Assembly (NCBI RefSeq): GCF_016793825.1
Contig: NZ_JAEULM010000024.1
Location: 1-48,235 of the forward strand
Direction: 5' to 3'
Source of the DNA: Sphingopyxis sp.
GTDB lineage: Bacteria > Pseudomonadota > Alphaproteobacteria > Sphingomonadales > Sphingomonadaceae
DNA length: 48,235 nucleotides
Part shown: positions 40,761 to 48,235 of the stretch, piece by piece
Numbering within the stretch: position 1 is the first letter of the stretch
How the letters are laid out: each line of letters opens with the position of its first letter
Notes under the pieces: model-generated
What the model was told of the DNA's origin: nothing
What the model saw: the letters and a program-made list of their open reading frames with translations, nothing else
Database searches by the model: none
Program-made: the position numbers and the translations under genes

Positions 40761-42854
40761 ATGGCACGCAGCCATCCGCTCGAACGCTATCGCAATTTCG
40801 GTATCATGGCGCACATCGACGCCGGCAAGACCACGACGACCGAGCGCATTCTCTATTACACCGGCAAGTCCTACAAGATCGGCGAAGTCCATGACGGCGC
40901 TGCGACGATGGACTGGATGGAACAGGAACAGGAACGCGGCATCACGATCACGTCCGCTGCGACCACCTGTCTGTGGAAGGCTGAAGAGGGCAATGGTCCC
41001 GAGCATCGCCTGAACATCATCGACACCCCCGGCCACGTCGACTTCACCATCGAAGTCGAACGCAGCCTGCGCGTCCTCGACGGCGCGGTTGCCGCGTTCG
41101 ACGGCGTTGCCGGCGTCGAGCCGCAGTCGGAAACCGTGTGGCGTCAGGCCGACAAGTATCGCGTGCCGCGCATGTGCTTCATCAACAAGCTCGATCGCAC
41201 CGGTGCGAACTTCTATTATTGCGTCCAGACGATCATCGATCGTCTCGGTGCGGTCCCGGCCGTCCTCTATCTGCCGATCGGCGCAGAAGGCGACTTCAAG
41301 GGCCTCGTCGACCTCGTCAACGAACGGGCGATCATCTGGAAGGATGAGAGCCTGGGCGCCGAATTCTTCTATGAAGAGATTCCGGCCGATCTCGTCGACA
41401 AGGCCGCCGAGTATCGCGAAAAGCTCGTCGAGCTCGCCGTCGAACAGGACGACGACGCGATGGAGGCCTATCTCGAAGGCACGCTGCCCGATGTTGCGAC
41501 GCTGAAGGCGCTGATCCGCAAGGGCACGCTCGGCCAGGCGTTTGTTCCGGTCCTTTGCGGTTCGGCGTTCAAGAACAAGGGCGTTCAGACGCTGCTCGAC
41601 GCGGTCGTCGACTATCTGCCGTCGCCGCTTGACATCGAAGACGTTCAGGGCATCAACCCCGACACGAACGAACCCGATTCGCGCGCGACCGCCGACGACG
41701 CTCCGCTGTCGATGCTCGCGTTCAAGATCATGAACGACCCGTTCGTCGGTTCGCTCACCTTCGCCCGCATCTATTCGGGTACCCTGACCAAGGGCAGCTA
41801 TCTGAACTCGGTCAAGGACAAGAAGGAAAAGATCGGTCGTATGCTCCTGATGCACGCCAATTCGCGTGAAGACATCGAGGAAGCGTTCGCAGGCGACATC
41901 GTGGCGCTCGCGGGCCTCAAGGAAACCACCACCGGGGACACGCTCTGCGCCAACAACGCGCCGATCATCCTCGAGCGGATGGAATTCCCCGAGCCGGTCA
42001 TCGAGCTGTCGGTGGAACCGAAGACCAAGGCCGACCAGGAAAAGATGGGCATCGCGCTCAATCGCCTCGCCGCCGAGGATCCCTCGTTCCGCGTGTCGAC
42101 CGACCATGAATCGGGCCAGACGATCATCAAGGGCATGGGCGAGCTTCACCTCGACATCCTCGTCGATCGCATGAAGCGCGAGTTCAAGGTCGAAGCGAAC
42201 GTCGGTGCGCCGCAGGTTGCGTACCGCGAATCGCTCGCGAAGCCGGTCGACATCGACTACACCCACAAGAAGCAGTCGGGCGGCTCGGGCCAGTTCGGCC
42301 GCGTCAAGGTCAGCGTCGCTCCCGGCGAACGCGGCTCGGGCATCACCTTCATCGACGAGATCAAGGGCGGCAACATTCCGCGCGAATATATCCCGTCGGT
42401 CGAAAAGGGCATGCGTGAGTCGGCCGAAAACGGTCACATGATCGGCTTCCCGATCATCGACTTCGAAATCAAGCTGACCGACGGCGCCTACCACGACGTC
42501 GACTCGTCGGCCCTTGCGTTCGAAATCGCGGGCCGTGCGGCGATGCGCGAAGTGGCGGCGAAGGCCGGCATCAAGCTGCTTGAGCCGGTGATGAAGGTCG
42601 AAGTCGTTACCCCTGAGGAATTCATGGGTGACGTGATCGGCGATCTCAACAGCCGCCGCGGCCAGATCCAGGGCACCGACAGCCGTGGTAACGCCCAGGT
42701 GGTTGAAGCCATGGTGCCGCTTGCCAATATGTTTGGCTACGTCAACCAGCTGCGGTCCTTCACGCAGGGCCGTGCGCAATACTCGATGCAGTTCTCGCAT
42801 TACGAAGAAGTGCCGAGCAATGTGGCGGAAGAAGTGAAGGCCAAGATGGCCTGA
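40761..42854 (+). CDS. fusA: Elongation factor G
   Basis: 697 residues, standard EF-G length. EF-G drives translocation and, with RRF, ribosome recycling. G1 [13 protein letters not shown], switch region [13 protein letters not shown]3 DTPGHVDF, G4 NKLDR and G5 GSAFKNKG are all present. Domain IV has the [12 protein letters not shown] segment, and domain V ends in the FSHYEEVP segment. Single copy in the str operon. Confidence 0.98.
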   Translation: MARSHPLERYRNFGIMAHIDAGKTTTTERILYYTGKSYKIGEVHDGAATMDWMEQEQERGITITSAATTCLWKAEEGNGPEHRLNIIDTPGHVDFTIEVERSLRVLDGAVAAFDGVAGVEPQSETVWRQADKYRVPRMCFINKLDRTGANFYYCVQTIIDRLGAVPAVLYLPIGAEGDFKGLVDLVNERAIIWKDESLGAEFFYEEIPADLVDKAAEYREKLVELAVEQDDDAMEAYLEGTLPDVATLKALIRKGTLGQAFVPVLCGSAFKNKGVQTLLDAVVDYLPSPLDIEDVQGINPDTNEPDSRATADDAPLSMLAFKIMNDPFVGSLTFARIYSGTLTKGSYLNSVKDKKEKIGRMLLMHANSREDIEEAFAGDIVALAGLKETTTGDTLCANNAPIILERMEFPEPVIELSVEPKTKADQEKMGIALNRLAAEDPSFRVSTDHESGQTIIKGMGELHLDILVDRMKREFKVEANVGAPQVAYRESLAKPVDIDYTHKKQSGGSGQFGRVKVSVAPGERGSGITFIDEIKGGNIPREYIPSVEKGMRESAENGHMIGFPIIDFEIKLTDGAYHDVDSSALAFEIAGRAAMREVAAKAGIKLLEPVMKVEVVTPEEFMGDVIGDLNSRRGQIQGTDSRGNAQVVEAMVPLANMFGYVNQLRSFTQGRAQYSMQFSHYEEVPSNVAEEVKAKMA

Positions 42855-42863
42855 TTTGGTTTG

Positions 42864-42957
42864 GCCGTGCGGGGGTCCTCGCACGGCAGGACCTGAACAA
42901 GCGCGGACTTGCACCGCGCGCCAAGACCTACTAAGGGCGGCGCCTGATTCAGCAGGC
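42864..42957 (+). other. fusA-tuf intercistronic hairpins
   Basis: Three hairpins: GCCGTGCG/CGCACGGC (42864-42871/42880-42887), GCGCGG/CCGCGC (42901-42906/42914-42919) and GCCTG/CAGGC (42942-42946/42953-42957). All arms are perfect. No T-tract follows, so they are unlikely to stop transcription; RNA processing or stability is more likely. Confidence 0.55.
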
Positions 42958-43005
42958 TCGTCCACGACTGATCAACCGAAACATCGAACAAGAAGGTTCA
43001 ATATC

Positions 43006-44199
<1,194 letters not shown>

Positions 44200-44209
44200 T
44201 ATAGGGCCG

Positions 44210-44304
44210 CGAGCCGCGCGATTCGGACCTGATTCGCGCGGCTCGTAGCTTTAAGAATTTCAATGGCCGGTTCGGCTTCCATGGGGGAGCCGGAGCAGGC
44301 CATT
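44210..44304 (+). terminator. Two long hairpins between tuf and rpsJ
   Basis: Hairpin one: CGAGCCGCGCGA (44210-44221) and TCGCGCGGCTCG (44234-44245), twelve perfect pairs. Hairpin two: AATGGCC/GGCCATT (44262-44268/44298-44304) outside and CGGCTTCC/GGGAGCCG (44273-44280/44285-44292) inside, with an ATGG loop and one G-U pair. A short TAGCTTTA follows the first stem, so partial termination at the str-S10 boundary is possible. Confidence 0.6.
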
Positions 44305-44347
44305 TCGGCTCTTTCGCATCGTTAGACGGGATTCGACTGGAATAGTC

Positions 44348-44659
44348 ATGGAAACGCAGAATATTCGCATTCGCCTGAAGGCCTTTGATCACCGCGTGCT
44401 CGATCAGGCCACCACCGACATCGCCGACACGGCGCGTCGTACCGGAGCGCTTATTCGCGGCCCGATCCCGCTTCCGACGCGTATTGAAAAATTCACCGTG
44501 AACCGCGGCCCGCATGTCGACAAAAAGTCGCGCGAGCAGTTCGAGGTGCGTACCCACAAGCGGCTGCTCGACATCGTGCAGCCCACCCCGCAGACGGTCG
44601 ACGCGCTGATGAAGCTCGACCTCGCCGCGGGCGTGAACGTCGAAATCAAGCTGGCCTAA
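44348..44659 (+). CDS. rpsJ: 30S ribosomal protein S10
   Basis: 103 residues. S10 contacts the 30S head and also binds NusB during antitermination. [20 protein letters not shown] and the [29 protein letters not shown] loop are typical. A 277-base structured spacer follows before rplC, unusual beside the tight spacing of the later genes. Confidence 0.98.
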   Translation: METQNIRIRLKAFDHRVLDQATTDIADTARRTGALIRGPIPLPTRIEKFTVNRGPHVDKKSREQFEVRTHKRLLDIVQPTPQTVDALMKLDLAAGVNVEIKLA

Positions 44660-44669
44660 GGGTCAGCAG

Positions 44670-44926
44670 CCCCGCGAAAGCGGGGTCTCTATCGGCAGGA
44701 CGGTTCGCCGCCTGCGTCACGATAGGGTGGATACCGCCGGACCGCTTCCTTGGAAGCATCATGGTCCGGGCTGCGTCCCCCGTCTCGCCGCTTATCCTTC
44801 GGGAAGCGGCACCTCAGCCCGGACGGGGCGATGCATCGAAATTTTGGGCTGGGAGGGTTCCGTAAGAGGCTTGCCTCAACGGGTCCCGCAAGCCGTGCGG
44901 AATGGTCCGCCCGGCCTCTGTTGAGG
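44670..44926 (+). ncRNA. Structured RNA between rpsJ and rplC (candidate regulatory leader)
   Basis: At least five stem-loops in one spacer. A: CCCCGC-GAAA-GCGGGG (44670-44685). B: CTATCG/CGATAG, GCAGG/CCTGC and CGG/CCG around a UUCG loop (44689-44725). C: CCGGACC/GGTCCGG plus GCTTC/GAAGC with a CTTG loop (44737-44769). D: CCCCGTC/GACGGGG outside and GCCGCTT/AAGCGGC inside with a UUCG loop (44778-44828). E: CCTCAAC (44874-44880) pairs with GTTGAGG (44920-44926), covering part of the rplC Shine-Dalgarno GAGGAG (44923-44928). AGAGGC (44865-44870) can instead pair with GCCTCT (44914-44919), so two folds compete. The stable tetraloops show selection on RNA structure. Confidence 0.7.
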
Positions 44927-44936
44927 AGTATGGATC

Positions 44937-45716
44937 ATGCGTACTGGCGTGATCGCGAAGAAAATGGGGATGACCCGCCTGTTTCAGGACGACGGCCGCC
45001 ATGTGCCCGTCACTGTCCTGAGCCTCGAAGGCTGCCAGGTCATTTCCGTGCGCGAACAAGAACGTGACGGCTATGTCGCCGTCCAGCTCGGTGCCGGCTC
45101 GGCAAAGGCGAAGAATGTCGCCAAGCCCCAGCGCGGCGCTTTTGGCAAGGCCGAAGTCGAGCCCAAGGCGAAGGTCGTCGAATTCCGCGTCGCCGACGAC
45201 GCGACGCTCGACGTCGGCGCCGAACTGTCGGCCGACCATTTCGTCGCCGGCCAGATCGTCGACATCCAGGGCGTCACGCAGGGCAAGGGTTTTGCCGGTG
45301 CGATGAAGCGCTGGGGTTTCGGGGGCATGCGCGCCACGCACGGCGTGTCGATCAGCCACCGTGCCCATGGTTCGACGGGTAACCGCCAGGATCCGGGCCG
45401 CGTCTTCAAGAACAAGAAGATGGCCGGCCATATGGGCGCGCGCAACCGCACCCAGCAGAATCTCGAAATCGTCCGCACCGACGTCGAGCGCGGCCTTCTC
45501 TTCGTCAAGGGCTCGGTCCCTGGCTCGAAGGGCGGCTGGCTGATGGTCCGCGATGCGGTCAAGCTGCCGCGCCACCCCGAGGCCCCCTATCCGGCGGGCA
45601 TCAAGAGCGCGGCCAACAGCAACCAGGAAGCCCCGGCAGACGCGCCGGTCGAAACGCCGGTCGAAGAGACCGTCGTGACCGACACCGCGACCACCGACGG
45701 CGCGCAGGAGTCCTGA
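44937..45716 (+). CDS. rplC: 50S ribosomal protein L3
   Basis: 259 residues, about 45 more than E. coli L3 because of a C-terminal acidic Ala/Pro/Glu/Thr-rich tail ([20 protein letters not shown]). The core with [30 protein letters not shown] and [34 protein letters not shown] is intact, including the peptidyl-transferase-centre loop. The ATG is 8 bases from GAGGAG, which can pair with upstream RNA. Confidence 0.97.
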   Translation: MRTGVIAKKMGMTRLFQDDGRHVPVTVLSLEGCQVISVREQERDGYVAVQLGAGSAKAKNVAKPQRGAFGKAEVEPKAKVVEFRVADDATLDVGAELSADHFVAGQIVDIQGVTQGKGFAGAMKRWGFGGMRATHGVSISHRAHGSTGNRQDPGRVFKNKKMAGHMGARNRTQQNLEIVRTDVERGLLFVKGSVPGSKGGWLMVRDAVKLPRHPEAPYPAGIKSAANSNQEAPADAPVETPVEETVVTDTATTDGAQES

Positions 45717-45718
45717 TC

Positions 45719-46357
45719 ATGAAGGTCAAGGTTCAGACCCTAGAAACCGCGGGCTCCGGCAAGGCCGGCACCGATATCGACCTCAGCGACGACGTCTTCG
45801 GCGTCGAAGCGCGCGCCGACATCCTGCACCGCGTCGTGTCGTGGCAGCTCGAAAAGCGCCGCGGTCCGGCTCGCGCCGCCCGCGAACGCAGCGACGTCGC
45901 CCGCACGGGCAAGAAGTTCGGTCGCCAGAAGGGCGGCGGTACCGCGCGTCACGGCGATCGCAGGGCGCCGATCTTCATCGGCGGCGGCAAGGCGCACGGC
46001 CCCCGGGCCCGCACCTTCGGCCACTCGCTGAACAAGAAGATCCGCGCGCTCGGCCTGAAGATGGCGCTCAGCGACAAGGCCAAGGGCGGCAAGATCGTCG
46101 TCCTCGACACGCTCGAGCTCAAGGATGCCAAGACCAAGGCGCTCGCCGGCAAGCTCGGCAAGCTCGAACTCGGCAACCGCGCCCTCTTCATCGACGGCGA
46201 TGCGGTCCATGAAAGCTTCGCCATGGCGTCGGCCAACCTGATCGGTATCGACTCGATGCCGGCGGCGGGTGCCAACGTCTATGACATCATCCGTGCCGAC
46301 ACGCTGGTCCTGACCCGCGCGGCGGTCGAAAAGCTGGAGGCCCGTTTCAATGGCTAA
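45719..46357 (+). CDS. rplD: 50S ribosomal protein L4
   Basis: 212 residues, starts two bases after rplC. The extended loop that reaches the exit tunnel ([40 protein letters not shown]) is present. In E. coli L4 represses the S10 operon through the leader RNA, so it is a natural candidate ligand for the rpsJ-rplC leader. It overlaps rplW by eight bases. Confidence 0.97.
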   Translation: MKVKVQTLETAGSGKAGTDIDLSDDVFGVEARADILHRVVSWQLEKRRGPARAARERSDVARTGKKFGRQKGGGTARHGDRRAPIFIGGGKAHGPRARTFGHSLNKKIRALGLKMALSDKAKGGKIVVLDTLELKDAKTKALAGKLGKLELGNRALFIDGDAVHESFAMASANLIGIDSMPAAGANVYDIIRADTLVLTRAAVEKLEARFNG

Positions 46358-46658
46358 GGCAAAAACTGTCGACGCGCGTCACTATGACGTGATCCTCGCT
46401 CCGGTGATCACCGAAAAGTCGACCCTGCTCAGCGAGAATAACGCGGTGGTGTTCAAGGTTGCGAACGACGCGACCAAGCCCGCCATCAAGGCCGCCGTAG
46501 AGGCGCTGTTCGATGTCAAGGTGATCGGCGTCAACACGCTCGTCACCAAGGGCAAGACCAAGCGCTGGAAGGGCAAGCCCTACACCCGCAGCGACGTGAA
46601 GAAGGCGATCGTTCGCCTGGCCGAAGGCCAGTCGATCGACGTCACCACCGGCGTCTGA
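46350..46658 (+). CDS. rplW: 50S ribosomal protein L23
   Basis: 102 residues. L23 lies at the exit of the nascent-chain tunnel and docks trigger factor and SRP. Landmarks [29 protein letters not shown] and [17 protein letters not shown] are typical. The start overlaps rplD by eight bases, so translation is coupled. Confidence 0.97.
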   Translation: MAKAKTVDARHYDVILAPVITEKSTLLSENNAVVFKVANDATKPAIKAAVEALFDVKVIGVNTLVTKGKTKRWKGKPYTRSDVKKAIVRLAEGQSIDVTTGV

Positions 46659-46679
46659 TTGTAGGAAGAGGCAAGAACA

Positions 46680-47516
46680 ATGGCACTTAAATCCTATAAT
46701 CCGACCAGCCCCGCGCAGCGCGGCCTGATCCTCGTCGACAAATCGTCGCTGTGGAAGGGCAAGCCCGTCAAGGCGCTGACCGAAGGCAAGAACAAGACCG
46801 GTGGCCGCAACAACAAGGGTCATGTGACCTCGCGCGGCATCGCCGGCGGCCACAAGCAGAAGTACCGCTTCATCGACTTCAAGCGTCGCAAGTGGGACAT
46901 GCCGGCCACCGTCGAGCGTCTGGAATATGACCCCAACCGCACCGCCTTCATCGCGCTGGTGAAGTATGAGGACGGCGAGCAGACCTATATCCTGGCGCCG
47001 CAGCGCCTGGCGGTCGGCGACACCGTCGTCGCGGGCAAGAAGACCGACGTGAAGCCGGGCAATGCGATGGAATTGTCGCAGATGCCGGTCGGCACGATCG
47101 TCCACAATATCGAGATGAAGCCGGGCAAGGGTGGCCAGATCGCCCGTTCGGCCGGCACCTATGCGCAGGTCGTCGGTCGTGACCGCGGTCTCGTCATCGT
47201 GCGTCTCGGTTCGGGCGAACAGCGGTATATCCGCGGCGAGTGCATGGGCACGGTCGGCGCGGTGTCGAACCCCGACAACCAGAACACCAATCTGGGCAAG
47301 GCCGGTCGCGGCCGCTGGCTCGGCAAGCGTCCGCTGACCCGCGGCGTTGCCAAGAACCCGGTCGATCACCCGCACGGCGGCGGCGAAGGCCGTACATCGG
47401 GTGGCCGTCATCCGGTGACCCCGTGGGGCAAGCCGACCAAGGGTGCCCGCACCCGCTCGAACAAGTCGACCGACAAGATGATCATCCGGTCGCGTCACGC
47501 GAAGAAGAAGAGGTAA
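46680..47516 (+). CDS. rplB: 50S ribosomal protein L2
   Basis: 278 residues. L2 binds near the peptidyl-transferase centre and is needed for its assembly. [20 protein letters not shown] at the start and [31 protein letters not shown] near the C-terminus with the essential His are present. Confidence 0.98.
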   Translation: MALKSYNPTSPAQRGLILVDKSSLWKGKPVKALTEGKNKTGGRNNKGHVTSRGIAGGHKQKYRFIDFKRRKWDMPATVERLEYDPNRTAFIALVKYEDGEQTYILAPQRLAVGDTVVAGKKTDVKPGNAMELSQMPVGTIVHNIEMKPGKGGQIARSAGTYAQVVGRDRGLVIVRLGSGEQRYIRGECMGTVGAVSNPDNQNTNLGKAGRGRWLGKRPLTRGVAKNPVDHPHGGGEGRTSGGRHPVTPWGKPTKGARTRSNKSTDKMIIRSRHAKKKR

Positions 47517-47519
47517 GCC

Positions 47520-47795
47520 ATGGCTCGCTCGGTCTGGAAGGGTCCTTTCGTGGACCTCCATCTGCTCAAGAAAGCCGAAACGGCCCAGGACGGCGGCAGC
47601 TCTGCCCCGATCAAGACCTGGTCGCGTCGGTCCACCATCCTGCCGCAGTTCGTGGGGCTGACCTTCAACGTCTACAACGGCCGCAAGTTCGTGCCGGTGT
47701 CGGTCAATGAAGACATGGTCGGCATGAAGCTGGGTGAATTTGCGCCGACGCGCTTCTTCCCCGGCCACGCGGCCGACAAGAAGGGCAAACGCTAA
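47520..47795 (+). CDS. rpsS: 30S ribosomal protein S19
   Basis: 91 residues; [47 protein letters not shown] and [21 protein letters not shown] are family signatures. It starts three bases after rplB and shares a base with rplV (TAATG). Confidence 0.98.
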   Translation: MARSVWKGPFVDLHLLKKAETAQDGGSSAPIKTWSRRSTILPQFVGLTFNVYNGRKFVPVSVNEDMVGMKLGEFAPTRFFPGHAADKKGKR

Positions 47796-48175
47796 TGGGC
47801 AAGGCAAAATCCCCCCGCCGCGTTGCGGATAATGAGGCATTGTCCGTGGGCACGCAGATTCGTGGCTCGGCGCAGAAGCTGAACCTCGTCGCTGCGCTGA
47901 TCCGCGGTCGCAAGGTCGAAGACGCGATGAACGTCCTCGCTTTCTCGAAGAAGGCGATGGCCGTCGACGTGCGCAAGGTTCTCGCCAGCGCCGTCGCCAA
48001 CGCCGAAAACAACCACAACCTCGACGTCGATGCCCTGGTCATCCAGGAAGCCAGCGTCGGCAAGTCGATCTCGATGAAGCGCTGGCACGCTCGCGGCCGC
48101 GGCAAGTCGACCCGGATCGTCAAGCCGTTCAGCCGCATCCGCATCGTCGTGCGCGAACAGGAAGAAGAGGCGTAA
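47795..48175 (+). CDS. rplV: 50S ribosomal protein L22
   Basis: 126 residues, with an extended hairpin lining the exit tunnel (QEASVGKSISMKRWHARGRGKSTRIVKPFSRIRIVV). KLNLVAALIRGRKVEDAMNVLAFSKKAM is the globular part. The ATG overlaps the rpsS stop. Confidence 0.97.
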   Translation: MGKAKSPRRVADNEALSVGTQIRGSAQKLNLVAALIRGRKVEDAMNVLAFSKKAMAVDVRKVLASAVANAENNHNLDVDALVIQEASVGKSISMKRWHARGRGKSTRIVKPFSRIRIVVREQEEEA

Positions 48176-48176
48176 G

Positions 48177-48235
48177 ATGGGCCAGAAGAGCAATCCGATC
48201 GGCCTGCGCCTGCAGGTCAACCGTACCTGGGACAG
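48177..48235 (+). CDS. rpsC: 30S ribosomal protein S3 (partial, window end)
   Basis: Starts at ATG 48177, one base after the rplV stop, and runs off the right edge. The visible MGQKSNPIGLRLQVNRTWD is the diagnostic S3 start. It continues the S10 operon. Confidence 0.95.
   Translation, partial: MGQKSNPIGLRLQVNRTWD

Noticed and set aside
40710-42965. Long minus-strand open frame (751 codons) opposite fusA
   Set aside because: It mirrors fusA codons in GC-rich DNA; the protein has no recognisable domain and EF-G on the other strand is certain.

Overview
The window reads as a GC-rich alphaproteobacterial chromosome, most likely from the order Sphingomonadales and near Sphingopyxis or Sphingomonas. 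Reasons are the hemE / PPDK-regulator / maf / aroE / coaE / dnaQ order that flanks chromosomal origins in Alphaproteobacteria, the small lineage-typical families DUF1489, DUF1491 and DUF6489, a DUF4402 pilin locus, a TonB-dependent receptor, and an hsp20 gene with a ROSE-type leader. The assignment is inference from gene content; no database was searched. No mobile elements, CRISPR arrays, rRNA or tRNA genes were seen.

Left arm (1-10973), almost all on the minus strand. A chaperone-usher-type surface-fibre operon runs leftward (DUF4402 pilin, periplasmic chaperone, usher-like barrel protein, start of a fourth gene cut by the window edge). Before it comes the mnmE - mnmG - small ORF - rsmG - parA - parB operon, tightly packed and often overlapping. 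Three parS-type 16-mers (6684, 8546, 9306) lie inside this operon, so tRNA modification, 16S rRNA methylation and chromosome segregation share one segment with the centromere.

Middle (10974-19311). A plus-strand cluster (dienelactone hydrolase, NTF2-like protein, FMN-binding glutamate-synthase-like protein) converges on a minus-strand series: hemE, hemJ, rho, a small monooxygenase-fold protein, two tandem TerC proteins and DUF1489. The chromosomal origin appears to lie at about 18940-19260, between hemE and the PPDK/PEP-synthase regulator. It holds an AT-rich stretch, DnaA-box sequences, GANTC (CcrM-type) sites and inverted repeats. Most genes on each side point away from it.

Right arm (19312-39436). 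The origin-proximal set (dikinase regulator, maf, aroE, coaE, dnaQ, hpf, ptsN, DUF1491) is followed by a structured leader or small RNA ending in an intrinsic terminator, just ahead of a SleB-type cell-wall hydrolase. Then come a DUF4136 lipoprotein - M14 carboxypeptidase - GNAT operon, hsp20 with a ROSE thermosensor, gpmA, a TonB-dependent receptor divergent from a DUF3857/transglutaminase protein, dapD with a HAD phosphatase, a lipoprotein S8 protease with a C-terminal barrel, an amidohydrolase and a hypoxanthine/uracil-DNA-glycosylase-like gene.

Right end (39437-48235): the str and S10 operons, rpsL-rpsG-fusA-tuf-rpsJ-rplCDWB-rpsS-rplV-rpsC (partial). All five spacers from rpsL to rplC contain strong RNA hairpins. 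The rpsJ-rplC spacer (277 nt) is an array of stem-loops with stable tetraloops, and its last part can pair with the rplC ribosome-binding site. That spacer and the RNA before the cell-wall hydrolase are the best candidates for undescribed regulatory elements.
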